This document shows positions 38,083 to 47,425 of a stretch of DNA of 64,000 nt, one piece after another. The notes beneath the pieces are model-generated. The model saw only the letters and a list, made by a program, of their open reading frames with translations, did not search any database and was not told the DNA's origin. How positions within the stretch are numbered: the first letter of the stretch is position 1; every line of letters begins with the position of its first letter. The position numbers and the translations under genes were made by a program. The stretch is from an uncultured Odoribacter sp. (GTDB lineage Bacteria > Bacteroidota > Bacteroidia > Bacteroidales > Marinifilaceae), in assembly GCA_910578105.1 (NCBI GenBank), contig CAJTPD010000005.1, positions 139,096 to 203,095 on the forward strand, in the 5' to 3' direction.

Positions 38083-38619
38083 ATGAACACCATTCGTTTT
38101 TTAAGCATTTCCGCACTATTGGTGCTCCTGTTCTCCTGCAATTCCGGAAAACGGGAAATTGCCGCATTGGTAAAAACCTGGCAAGGCAAAGAAATCATAC
38201 TGCCAGATACCCTCTCTTTCAAAGTCCAGGGCAGAGACACCGTCTGTCCCCACCTGTCCTATGCCCGCTATAAAATCCTGAACTACATTGACACCAGCGG
38301 ATGCACCTCCTGCCGGACCCGTTTTTATGACTGGAACCTGATGCAAAAACAAACAGACAGCCTGAACCTCAACGTCGCCTACTTTTTCATTGCATGGGTG
38401 AAAGAATACGAAGAACTGGAAATCCTCCAGCAAATCAATCGCTGTACAATCCCCTGCCTGTACGATAACACCGGAGAACTGAGCCGCCTCAACCAATTTC
38501 CCCCCTACCCCCGGATGCAAACTTTTTTATTAGACAGCCTGAACCGGGTCATACTCATCGGAAGCCCCATTGAAAACCAAAAACTCCGCGAACTTTACCT
38601 GAAAAAAATACAGGAATAA
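38083..38619 (+). CDS. thioredoxin-like lipoprotein
   Basis: 178 aa. Lipobox LLFSC, then a short thioredoxin-fold domain with the redox-type motif SGCTSCRTRFYDW (CxxC) and late strands MQTFLLDSLNRVILIG. Similar small lipoproteins close NVEALA/DUF1573 operons. With two cysteines in the NVEALA peptide and a CGC in DUF1573, a thiol-exchange role in the same operon is plausible but inferred. Last gene; converges on the IbrB-like gene with 17 bp between stops. Confidence 0.7.
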   Translation: MNTIRFLSISALLVLLFSCNSGKREIAALVKTWQGKEIILPDTLSFKVQGRDTVCPHLSYARYKILNYIDTSGCTSCRTRFYDWNLMQKQTDSLNLNVAYFFIAWVKEYEELEILQQINRCTIPCLYDNTGELSRLNQFPPYPRMQTFLLDSLNRVILIGSPIENQKLRELYLKKIQE

Positions 38620-38636
38620 AGAATTACGGCAAACGT

Positions 38637-39149
38637 TTACGCTTCATCAGAAACACTAAAATCTTTATCTGCAAATAATTCTGCCAAACCGGAAATCTGT
38701 TTCAAACGCAACAATTCATCTTTATCCATCCCTATATTTTTCAATATCCACGAATCTGACATTCCGGCCTTTGTCAATTCAGCAACAATATTACTCATCA
38801 GCTCAACACTATGCGTACCACGGGCACGGTTGTGCCGTATCGTCGATGCCATCCGGTTAGCAATATCTTTTTCAATAACAGCCACCGGCAACAACCCCTT
38901 TTCCCGTTCGTAAATACGGGAAGAATTTTTCAAAACCAGATAACGGTGATACCCGTCAACCAGTTCATACTGATCTTCAGCAGGCAGATAATAACAAACA
39001 CAAGGCATCGTATAACCATCCTCCCAAATTGAAAGTTCCAACAACTTCATCTCCGGCGGAGCTACAATATTCGGATTATAATGATTAGTGACAATTTTTT
39101 CCACAGGAACCGCCTTTATTTTATATACAGGACTCTGATATTCAATCAT
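38637..39149 (-). CDS. IbrB-like ParB-domain protein
   Basis: 170 aa. ParB/sulfiredoxin-like N-terminal domain (about 10-110) with YELVDGYHRYLVLKNS, corresponding to the ParB catalytic/NTP-binding loop, followed by a helical part with a helix-turn-helix look (LTKAGMSDSWILKNIGMDKDELLRLKQ). E. coli IbrB is known with IbrA as a regulator of immunoglobulin-binding protein genes; the biochemistry is unclear. Overlaps the IbrA-like gene by 4 bp, so the two are translated together. Confidence 0.82.
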   Translation of the reverse strand: MIEYQSPVYKIKAVPVEKIVTNHYNPNIVAPPEMKLLELSIWEDGYTMPCVCYYLPAEDQYELVDGYHRYLVLKNSSRIYEREKGLLPVAVIEKDIANRMASTIRHNRARGTHSVELMSNIVAELTKAGMSDSWILKNIGMDKDELLRLKQISGLAELFADKDFSVSDEA

Positions 39150-40471
39150 AACATTAATTTACTATATTTTTCCATCACCAGCCTGCGTTTTTCTTTCTCC
39201 ATCTTCGAAGGGGCAAACCCCATATATTTACAGGTATGATCATTTTTCAATATACAAATACAAATCCGTTTGAAAGTGGGTAATTCCTTAAACTCAGACA
39301 AATCACTGTCATCCATATATTCCATTCTCACAGGCTTTTTATCCGTTTTATAATTACTTTTCTCACCTATCACAATCGGTATGCCCGCTGCGCGTAATTT
39401 CTCTATAGTCTCGTCCGCCAGACATCCTCCCTTCTCTCGCCAGAATTGAATACTGACTTCCAGTTTATTCAAATAATTCTGACGGACATTCTCAGGCAAC
39501 GTACCCAATAAAAAACGCATATAATCCGCCCACGTATACCCGGTCGGCAACTGTATCTTCTGACGACAACCCACTGCAGAAGTATTACCGTAAATTGCCG
39601 TAAAATTAACCCCGTTCACCCGGCCAATCATACGCCCCCACATGTCAGGATCAATAGCCCGGTACAAACTCAGTCCGGTACGGGCTTCTGAAATAAACGG
39701 ACTGGCCACCCGCTGTTTCTCCAAAGGTACTCCGGCTTGATAATAAAGATCATAAAGATGATTATAAGGCCAATGAAATTTACCGTTAGCCGTCCATACG
39801 TCCGTAGTCAGCCAGTCATAAATCGGATAAGCATTATAAATACTGGTATCCCACGATTTTATCCACTTTGTCCTCTTGAAACAACGCGCCTTCTCCAAAT
39901 GAAGTGTACGCCATCTGTTCAGACTCTCCTGAGTACGTATCCCCACCAGACAACACGTCCGCTTTGCCTTTTTCAACCGATGCAACCAACGACCAAAAGA
40001 ACGCTGAAAATCATAATCCCACATCCGCCGCGAAAAAAAAGGAAAATCCCGGTAAGTATAAGCCCCCGCCGGCATCTCCCGCACCCAACAGTCCTTCTTT
40101 TCCTCCTCCCAGGGACGCCAATATTTCTGAAACATAGAAGTACACGTCGGGACCTTAAAAGGCACACATATCCGGTAAACATCCAAAACATCAGAATTAG
40201 ACGCCAAAACCTCATCAACATACCGGATAGTTTCTCCGTATTGTACCTCATAATCCAAATGAAACACACCTATCCTGCGCCCCGGACAAAATTTACGGAT
40301 ATATTCGATACACAATTGCAACAACACACCACTATCTTTTCCTCCCGAAAAAGAAACATATATATTATCAAAACTACTGAAAACCTTTTCCAGGCGATTT
40401 TGCGTCTGCTCATATACATTCAGAGGCTGTCCTGTCGTCTCCGGTACTCCATTTTTACATACAATTTCCAT
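39146..40471 (-). CDS. IbrA-like PP-loop protein (DUF3440, PAPS-reductase family)
   Basis: 441 aa. The PP-loop SGGKDSG at residues 42-48 (preceded by FDNIYVSF) marks the adenine-alpha-hydrolase/PAPS-reductase fold, and a C-terminal DUF3440 region follows. Relatives include IbrA and, more distantly, the DndC sulfur-transfer protein of DNA phosphorothioation. The first 17 residues overlap the GNAT gene by 52 bp and look unlike the family, so the native N-terminus may be nearer LNVYEQTQNRLE. Works with the overlapping ParB-like gene. Confidence 0.85.
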   Translation of the reverse strand: MEIVCKNGVPETTGQPLNVYEQTQNRLEKVFSSFDNIYVSFSGGKDSGVLLQLCIEYIRKFCPGRRIGVFHLDYEVQYGETIRYVDEVLASNSDVLDVYRICVPFKVPTCTSMFQKYWRPWEEEKKDCWVREMPAGAYTYRDFPFFSRRMWDYDFQRSFGRWLHRLKKAKRTCCLVGIRTQESLNRWRTLHLEKARCFKRTKWIKSWDTSIYNAYPIYDWLTTDVWTANGKFHWPYNHLYDLYYQAGVPLEKQRVASPFISEARTGLSLYRAIDPDMWGRMIGRVNGVNFTAIYGNTSAVGCRQKIQLPTGYTWADYMRFLLGTLPENVRQNYLNKLEVSIQFWREKGGCLADETIEKLRAAGIPIVIGEKSNYKTDKKPVRMEYMDDSDLSEFKELPTFKRICICILKNDHTCKYMGFAPSKMEKEKRRLVMEKYSKLML

Positions 40472-40827
40472 GTCCTGATTACAACAAAACCATTTTCTTC
40501 AAAAACAGACAGATGACGAGTGTGGGTAACAGACTGTAACGGACATTTCCCCGGAAAATGACAAACTGCTTCACCCAGCAAAGCAGCCAGCAAGGCAGGG
40601 TCATCCCCGGACACATAATAATTATTAATCACATAACAGTTATCCTTCATTTCCACCGGAATAAATCCCAAAACCCGTTCATCCTCAATAGCAACAAACC
40701 AAATATACCGTGCAGAAGTCTTGAAAGGATAATTATTATTCTGACGAATAACACCCGGATTCATAACCAAGGGAGCAACAAGATGACACAAACGTTCTTC
40801 CGAACCTGCTATTTTTTCTATTCTCAT
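40420..40827 (-). CDS. GNAT-like acetyltransferase
   Basis: 135 aa from ATG 40827 (MRIEKIAGSEERL). Pattern of a small GNAT: YIWFVAIEDERVLGFIPVEM, then NNYYVSGDDPALLAALLGEAV and the late strand FEENGFVVIRTWKLYVKMEY. The acetyl-CoA loop is weakly conserved. The 3' 52 bp overlap the IbrA-like gene in another frame, implying one transcript for the three genes. Function with IbrAB is unknown. Confidence 0.7.
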   Translation of the reverse strand: MRIEKIAGSEERLCHLVAPLVMNPGVIRQNNNYPFKTSARYIWFVAIEDERVLGFIPVEMKDNCYVINNYYVSGDDPALLAALLGEAVCHFPGKCPLQSVTHTRHLSVFEENGFVVIRTWKLYVKMEYRRRQDSL

Positions 40828-41159
40828 AAATAACAAAAAATATATCTACAGAGATAAATTTAACCGAAACTTCCACATCGTTTTACAAAATTATAAAATC
40901 ATAATACAAATTCAAAAAAATTGAAAAAATCTATGCTACATTTAATCAAAACAATAACATTCCAAGGATTTCAACACTAAACAAAAAGAAACTACTAACG
41001 GTAAACAATCCCACCCCCGTACTCCGCTAAAACGAATAATAATACAATCCCCTCTGCCTGCATCACCCGCACAACAGAAAAGAAAACACGACTTCACAGA
41101 AATTGTCAAACCTTTCTCCGCTATAATCGGTATAATCCCTGAAAATCAAATCCATTATC
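40828..41159. other. AT-rich intergenic region, no gene seen
   Basis: Separates the divergent GNAT and acyl-CoA synthetase genes. No TAnnTTTG box could be placed with confidence on either strand, and no open frame or hairpin of note was seen. Confidence 0.5.
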
Positions 41160-42809
41160 ATGAAAAATAGTTTTATATATTACATCGAACACAGCATAAA
41201 AATCCATTGGAACCACCAGGCTCTCTCCGATTATAAAGGAACCACATATACCTACAAAGAAGTTGCCAAAATCATTGAAGAACTACATATCCTCTTTGAA
41301 AAAGGAAACATCCGGAAAGGCGACAAAATTGCACTCTGTAGCAGAAACATGTCCCACTGGGGCATTGCATTTCTCGCCATATTGTCCTACGGAGCTGTCG
41401 CCGTCCCCATCCTCCACGAATTTACTCCCGACACAATCCACCACATCGTCAACCATTCGGAAGCACGCATCCTGTTTGCCGGAACTCCCGTCTGGGAAGA
41501 ACTCGACAAAACAAATATGCCGCAACTGGAAACTGTCATACAACTGGAAAACTATGATATACTGCATAACACCAACTTACATATAACAGAAGCAAAAAAA
41601 CATCTGTGCGAACTTTTCAAGGAAAAATATCCGGATAGTTTCACCCCGGAACACATTCATTACAAACCGGATAGTCCAGAACAACTGGCCATGATTAATT
41701 ATACATCCGGAACAACCAGTGCCCCAAAAGGAGTAATGCTCCCCTACCATAGCATGTGGTCAAACCTCAAATATGCACTGGACAAAATGGGATACAACCC
41801 GGGAGAAAGAATCGTATCCATACTTACCATGGCACATATGTACGGCCTGGCATTTGAATTAATCTACCCGTTTGCCAGCGGTACCCATATCTACTTCATC
41901 TCCAAAACCCCGTCCCCAAAAATCATCAACGAAATATTCAATACAGTAAAACCTCACCTTATCGTCGCTGTTCCGCTGATTATTGAAAAAATTATTAAAC
42001 ATCAGGTTCTGCCGCAACTGGAAAAATTTCACATCAAACTATTTCTGAAAATTCCCTATATCAGCCGGAAATTAAAAACCTCTATACGCAACAAAATCGT
42101 CAGTGCCTTCGGCGGCCGTTTTAAACTAATTGCTATAGGCGGCGCAGCACTCAATTATGAAGTAGAAAAATTCCTGTCCTCCGTCCGGTTTCCCTATACT
42201 GTCGGTTATGGAATGACTGAATGCGGACCGGCTATTTCTTACGACGACTGGCACACTTTCAAAGCCGGTTCATGCGGAAAAGCAGTGGACCGGATGGAAA
42301 TAAAAATCGACTCTCCTGACCCGGAACACATTGTCGGCGAAATCTTAGTCAGAGGAGAAAATGTTATGAATGGTTATTTCAAAAATCCGGAAGCCACCCG
42401 CACCGCCATCGGCCCCGAAGAATGGTTACATACCGGAGACCTGGGTATCATCGATAAAAATGGCTATCTATTTATCAAAGGAAGAAGTAAAAATATGATT
42501 CTGGGCCCCAGCGGACAAAACATCTACCCGGAAGAAATCGAAGACAGACTAAACTCACTGCCCTATGTCTCTGAATCCTTAGTTATTGAACACAACGGAA
42601 AATTACTGGCTCTGGTATATCCGGACTACGAACAAACAAAAAAAGACAAAATCTCCGCAGAACAATTAAAAAAAATCATGAGTGACAACCGGAAATTAGC
42701 CAACACAATGCTCCCGGCATACAGTCAGATCGCCCGGTTAAAAATCCGGGAAACAGAATTCGAAAAAACACCCAAACGAAGCATAAAACGCTATCTCTAC
42801 CAGGAATAA
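41160..42809 (+). CDS. long-chain acyl-CoA synthetase (AMP-forming), copy 1
   Basis: 549 aa. ANL superfamily motifs: A3 INYTSGTTSAPKGVM, A5 YGMTECGPAISY, A7 TGDLGIIDKNGYLFIKGR, A8 MILGPSGQNIYPEEIED and the catalytic lysine near the C-terminus (TPKRSIKRYLY). Activates a fatty acid to acyl-AMP then acyl-CoA. No transmembrane segment. It is followed 97 bp later by a close paralogue with the same domain order and length; the two proteins differ throughout, so this is an old duplication rather than a recent one. Confidence 0.92.
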   Translation: MKNSFIYYIEHSIKIHWNHQALSDYKGTTYTYKEVAKIIEELHILFEKGNIRKGDKIALCSRNMSHWGIAFLAILSYGAVAVPILHEFTPDTIHHIVNHSEARILFAGTPVWEELDKTNMPQLETVIQLENYDILHNTNLHITEAKKHLCELFKEKYPDSFTPEHIHYKPDSPEQLAMINYTSGTTSAPKGVMLPYHSMWSNLKYALDKMGYNPGERIVSILTMAHMYGLAFELIYPFASGTHIYFISKTPSPKIINEIFNTVKPHLIVAVPLIIEKIIKHQVLPQLEKFHIKLFLKIPYISRKLKTSIRNKIVSAFGGRFKLIAIGGAALNYEVEKFLSSVRFPYTVGYGMTECGPAISYDDWHTFKAGSCGKAVDRMEIKIDSPDPEHIVGEILVRGENVMNGYFKNPEATRTAIGPEEWLHTGDLGIIDKNGYLFIKGRSKNMILGPSGQNIYPEEIEDRLNSLPYVSESLVIEHNGKLLALVYPDYEQTKKDKISAEQLKKIMSDNRKLANTMLPAYSQIARLKIRETEFEKTPKRSIKRYLYQE

Positions 42810-42877
42810 AAAACATCGGGAAAATCAGCAGTCCGGCAATTTCACCCTGTTTTTTTCAAATTTATAACGGAAAAATT

Positions 42878-42885
42878 TATCTTTG
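42878..42885 (+). promoter_or_regulatory. -7 box TATCTTTG upstream of acyl-CoA synthetase copy 2
   Basis: Exact TAnnTTTG match in the 97-bp gap between the two synthetase genes, 21 nt before the second start. It suggests copy 2 can be expressed independently of copy 1. Confidence 0.45.
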
Positions 42886-42906
42886 CCCAGTCTCAAACCG
42901 ATAATC

Positions 42907-44553
42907 ATGGAAGAAAATTTCTTAAAATACATAGAAGAAAGCATCAAAACCAACTGGGACCGTCCTGCCTTAACAGACTTTAAGGGAACTACCAGCTCGT
43001 ATAAAGATGTTGCCCGCAAAATTGAAAAATTACATTTACTATTTGAACAATGCGGAATCCGGAGAGGAGATAAAATAGCACTGTGCAGCCGTAACACCAG
43101 CAACTGGGGAATTGCTTTCCTGGCAACTCTCTCTTATGGTGCCGTTGCCGTACCCATTCTGAACGAATTCAAACCCGATAACGTCCACCACATAGTCAAC
43201 CACTCAGAAGCCCGGATATTTTTTGCCGGTGATATCGTGTGGGAAAACCTGGACGAAACAGCAATGCCCGGCCTTGACGGAGTTATCCGGATGGAAGATT
43301 ACTCACTCCGCTTTTCCCGGGAAAAAAAACTGACAGAAGCCAGGGCTAAATTAAACGAATTGTTCGGAAAAAAATTCCCCGAACGTTTCCGGCCGGAAGA
43401 TGTACATTATCAATACGACAATCTGGAAGACCTCGCCCTGATAAATTACACCTCCGGAACTACCAGCTCATCTAAAGGAGTAATGCTCCCCTACCGGAGC
43501 CTATGGACCAACCTGAAATTCGCCCTGAGCGTCTTCGGACTAACTCCCGGCGAACAAATAGTCAGCATGTTACCCATGGCACACATGTACGGACTGGCAT
43601 TCGAATTCATCTACGAATTTGCCTCGGGCATGCACATCCACTTCCTGTCACGGACCCCGTCACCGAAAATCATAGCAGACGCATTCGCCGAAGTAAAACC
43701 CGACCTGATTATCACAGTCCCATTGGTCATTGAAAAAATCATCCGCAAAAAAGTATTCCCGACAATCGAAAAACCCCACATGAAACTATTGATGAATATC
43801 CCCGTCATCAATGACAAAATCAAAGATAATATCCGGCAAAAAGTAATGGATGCCTTCGGAGGAAAATTCAAAGAATTAATTATCGGCGGAGCAGCTTTAA
43901 ACAAAGAAGTAGAAAACTTTCTGCACTCCATCCGCTTCCCCTATACCGTTGGCTACGGCATGACCGAATGCGGACCGTTACTCAGCTACGACGGATGGGA
44001 AACATTCAAACAAGGCTCATGCGGAAAAGCAGTACCCCGGGTGAAATTGCGTATAGACTCACCGGACCAGCAAAACCACGTCGGCGAAATATTAGCAAAA
44101 GGCGACTGCGTAATGTCCGGTTACTTCAAAAACTCGGAAGCCACCCAGACTGCACTCGGAAAAGACGGATGGCTCCACACCGGAGACATGGGAATCATCG
44201 ATGAAGACGGATACCTTTTTATCAAAGGCAGATGTAAAAACATGATACTCAGCTCAAACGGACAAAACATTTATCCGGAAGAAATCGAGGATAAATTAAA
44301 CAACATGCTCTATATCAGCGAAACCATAGTCATCGAAAAAGAAGGAAAACTCATAGCATTAATCTACCCCGATTTCGACACAGTAAACGCAGAAAAACTG
44401 ACAGACGAACAACTAACAGAAATCATGGACGAAAACCTCAAAGAATTAAACAAACAACTACCGGCATACAGCCAAATCAGCAGTTATAAACTCTATAACG
44501 AAGAATTTGAAAAAACTCCGAAAAGAAGTATCAAACGATTCCTGTACCAATAA
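42907..44553 (+). CDS. long-chain acyl-CoA synthetase (AMP-forming), copy 2
   Basis: 548 aa from ATG 42907 (MEENFLKYIEESIKTNW); an upstream in-frame start at 42883 lies inside the -7 box and was discarded. Same motifs as copy 1: INYTSGTTSSSKGVMLPY, YGMTECGPLLSY, TGDMGIIDEDGYLFIKGR, NGQNIYPEEIEDKLN and TPKRSIKRFLY. Substrate range may differ from copy 1. Uptake or recycling of fatty acids for lipids is the likely role in an anaerobe without evident beta-oxidation genes nearby. Confidence 0.92.
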   Translation: MEENFLKYIEESIKTNWDRPALTDFKGTTSSYKDVARKIEKLHLLFEQCGIRRGDKIALCSRNTSNWGIAFLATLSYGAVAVPILNEFKPDNVHHIVNHSEARIFFAGDIVWENLDETAMPGLDGVIRMEDYSLRFSREKKLTEARAKLNELFGKKFPERFRPEDVHYQYDNLEDLALINYTSGTTSSSKGVMLPYRSLWTNLKFALSVFGLTPGEQIVSMLPMAHMYGLAFEFIYEFASGMHIHFLSRTPSPKIIADAFAEVKPDLIITVPLVIEKIIRKKVFPTIEKPHMKLLMNIPVINDKIKDNIRQKVMDAFGGKFKELIIGGAALNKEVENFLHSIRFPYTVGYGMTECGPLLSYDGWETFKQGSCGKAVPRVKLRIDSPDQQNHVGEILAKGDCVMSGYFKNSEATQTALGKDGWLHTGDMGIIDEDGYLFIKGRCKNMILSSNGQNIYPEEIEDKLNNMLYISETIVIEKEGKLIALIYPDFDTVNAEKLTDEQLTEIMDENLKELNKQLPAYSQISSYKLYNEEFEKTPKRSIKRFLYQ

Positions 44554-44747
44554 AACCTGCTGACAGCCCAAAAACAAAATAACACAGATTGACAAAACTA
44601 AAGTAGCGGATTTGTATTTATCAGTCAAAACTTTAGCTCGCCAATCAGAAATCCGAAAGACTTCTCCCGACAATTCCTGAAAATCTTCCGGTATTCCTGC
44701 CTTTTCCCATTTTCACAAAAAAATTCTTTCCGGTTTCTAATTTTTCG

Positions 44748-44755
44748 TACCTTCG
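44748..44755 (+). promoter_or_regulatory. candidate -7 box for ftsK
   Basis: TACCTTCG, one base off TAnnTTTG, 21 nt upstream of the ftsK start. The remaining 44554-44747 gap shows no gene. Confidence 0.35.
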
Positions 44756-44776
44756 TAAGCTCAAAAAACGAAAAAA

Positions 44777-47392
44777 ATGAACAAAAACATAAAACGGAAA
44801 CCTGCACCGGCCAAAGACAAACTAAAAACGGACTATCCGATTCCCGGTATACTAAAAGAACAACGTACACGCATCATCCTGGGAGTTACAATAGCTTTGA
44901 TATCCCTCTTCATACTATTCTCGATGATCGGCTTCTTCTTTTCCGGAGGCATCGACCAAAGCCTGGTGGACAACTCTGCCGGGAAAATTATCACCAATCC
45001 GCAAATCACGGCAGCCAATCCCGCCGGTAAAATAGGAGCGTGGATATCAAACCTGCTAATCAACCGCTGGTTCGGAATATCCTCTTTTATCTTCTGCTAC
45101 CTCCTCTTGGTATGCAGCTTCCGGATTGCCGGAGCACGAATCAGACACTTTGGCCGGAAATTGTTCATTGGTATGATGATTATTCTCTGGACCTCCCTAC
45201 TCCTGGGATTCATCACAGAATCCGTATACCACTGGTTCGAAATGAAAACAGGATACATCTTCCTGGGAGGAAGTCACGGATATTTTGTCAGCTTATGGCT
45301 CAACGCATTAATCGGAAGAGTAGGTACAACCCTGTTGCTGCTCCTCGCCTTTATCATCATCCTGTTTGTCGGATTCGAAAACACCTTTTACCGTTGTGTT
45401 AACTACATCAAAGAAAACATCCGCAAACGCAAAGAAAAAACACTAGCCTCTTTACTAGCCAAAAGAGCCGAAGCACAGGCTGCATACGAATCAACACAAA
45501 TCCGGACAAACCCATCCGGAACCCCGGAAAACAAAACTGTAAACGAATATACAGAACAACATCCAACAGAAGAAACAGAAGACATTCTGCCCGATTCTAC
45601 AGCCGGGACCACAACCGATGAACCGGAAATACAGGAATTATCCTCCGGACAAAATCTCTCAGATACACCTGAACGTCTAATCACCAGCCCCGGAACAACA
45701 CAGGAAAATGAAGCTTTGGAACAAGGTTTCTCAAACATACCTGTAAGCATAACAGAATTTGAATTCAACAAAGAAACAAAAGATAAAAGTACAGAACAAT
45801 CCTCCCCGGAACCCGGCGAAGAACCTGTCCTCCTGACCATAAATAATAAAGAACTGGAAGAAACAGTCGACCGGAATATCCTCTCTTCCGAAGAATATGA
45901 CCCCACCCTCGACCTCTCCCACTATCAATATCCTCCGTTAGAATTACTGGAAGAACATTCTTCAGGAAACCCTAAAGTTACCCAGGAAGAACTGGAAGAA
46001 AACAAAAACAAAATCGTAGAAACCCTGCGGAATTACAAAATTGAAATCGTAAAAATCAAAGCCACCATCGGACCGACAGTCACTCTATATGAAATAGTAC
46101 CGGCCCCGGGAGTCAAAATCTCAAAAATCAAAAACCTGGAAGACGACATCGCCCTAAGCCTGTCTGCACTCGGCATACGAATCATTGCACCCATACCGGG
46201 AGCGGGAACCATCGGTATAGAAGTCCCCAACCAAACACCCGAAGTGGTATCCATGCACAGCATCATTGCTTCTAAAAAATTCCAGGAATCCAAATATGCA
46301 CTGCCCATAGCACTCGGCCGTACCATTTCAAACGAAACCTACACCTTCGACCTCGCCAAAATGCCCCACCTGCTGGTTGCCGGAGCAACAGGACAAGGAA
46401 AATCCGTAGGACTCAATGCCATTATTACTTCACTGCTATACAAAAAACACCCTTCACAATTAAAATTCGTGATGGTAGACCCCAAAAAAGTAGAACTGAG
46501 CATCTATTCAGTGATAGAAAAACACTTTCTGGCCAAACTACCCGACGAAGAAGAAGCCATTATCACCGAAACAACTAAAGTAGTCAATACACTCAACTCG
46601 TTGTGCATTGAAATGGACACCCGTTATGACCTGCTTAAAATAGCACAAGTCAGAAACATCAAAGAATACAACGAAAAATTCATAAAACGACAACTGAATC
46701 CCAACAACGGGCATAAATACCTGCCCTACATCGTTGTCGTTGTTGACGAATTTGCCGACCTCATCATGACAGCCGGAAAAGAAGTAGAAACCCCCATTGC
46801 CAGAATCGCACAACTTGCAAGAGCTGTCGGTATACACATGATTATTGCCACACAACGGCCATCCACTAATATTATCACCGGAGTTATCAAAGCCAACTTC
46901 CCCGCACGTATTGCGTTCAAAGTTGCCTCTATGATAGATTCCCGTACCATCCTGGATTCACCGGGAGCTAATCAACTAATCGGACGCGGAGATATGCTGA
47001 TTTCCGTCGGAAGTGAAATGACACGTGTACAATGTGCTTTCGTCGACACCCCCGAAGTTGACGCCATAACACACTTCATTGCCAGCCAGCAATCCTATCC
47101 AAGTGCTTTCGCATTACCCGAATACGTACCGGAAAACGACGGTAGCAACATTTCAGAAATGGATTTAGGCTCCCGCGACCCCTTGTTTGAAGAAGCTGCC
47201 CGGCTGGTCGTAAACAGTCAGCAAGGTTCCACATCCTCCATACAACGCCGCTTCTCCATCGGCTACAACCGCGCAGGGAGAATCATGGACCAACTGGAAG
47301 CTGCAGGCATTGTCGGCCCATTTGAAGGCAGTAAAGCAAGACAAGTGCTCATACAAGACGATTATTCTTTGGAACAAATACTCAACAAATAA
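44777..47392 (+). CDS. ftsK: DNA translocase FtsK/SpoIIIE
   Basis: 871 aa. Four N-terminal transmembrane helices (about 35-205), an acidic Ser/Thr/Glu-rich linker (about 225-385), a motor domain with Walker A GATGQGKS and Walker B VVVVDEFADLIM, and a C-terminal gamma winged helix (about 805-870; SIQRRFSIGYNRAGRIMDQLE). Hexameric pump that clears and aligns chromosome termini at the septum. Length is normal for Bacteroidetes. Confidence 0.96.
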   Translation: MNKNIKRKPAPAKDKLKTDYPIPGILKEQRTRIILGVTIALISLFILFSMIGFFFSGGIDQSLVDNSAGKIITNPQITAANPAGKIGAWISNLLINRWFGISSFIFCYLLLVCSFRIAGARIRHFGRKLFIGMMIILWTSLLLGFITESVYHWFEMKTGYIFLGGSHGYFVSLWLNALIGRVGTTLLLLLAFIIILFVGFENTFYRCVNYIKENIRKRKEKTLASLLAKRAEAQAAYESTQIRTNPSGTPENKTVNEYTEQHPTEETEDILPDSTAGTTTDEPEIQELSSGQNLSDTPERLITSPGTTQENEALEQGFSNIPVSITEFEFNKETKDKSTEQSSPEPGEEPVLLTINNKELEETVDRNILSSEEYDPTLDLSHYQYPPLELLEEHSSGNPKVTQEELEENKNKIVETLRNYKIEIVKIKATIGPTVTLYEIVPAPGVKISKIKNLEDDIALSLSALGIRIIAPIPGAGTIGIEVPNQTPEVVSMHSIIASKKFQESKYALPIALGRTISNETYTFDLAKMPHLLVAGATGQGKSVGLNAIITSLLYKKHPSQLKFVMVDPKKVELSIYSVIEKHFLAKLPDEEEAIITETTKVVNTLNSLCIEMDTRYDLLKIAQVRNIKEYNEKFIKRQLNPNNGHKYLPYIVVVVDEFADLIMTAGKEVETPIARIAQLARAVGIHMIIATQRPSTNIITGVIKANFPARIAFKVASMIDSRTILDSPGANQLIGRGDMLISVGSEMTRVQCAFVDTPEVDAITHFIASQQSYPSAFALPEYVPENDGSNISEMDLGSRDPLFEEAARLVVNSQQGSTSSIQRRFSIGYNRAGRIMDQLEAAGIVGPFEGSKARQVLIQDDYSLEQILNK

Positions 47393-47425
47393 CAACAAAT
47401 CCACCCCCTACCAATCTTTAATAAA

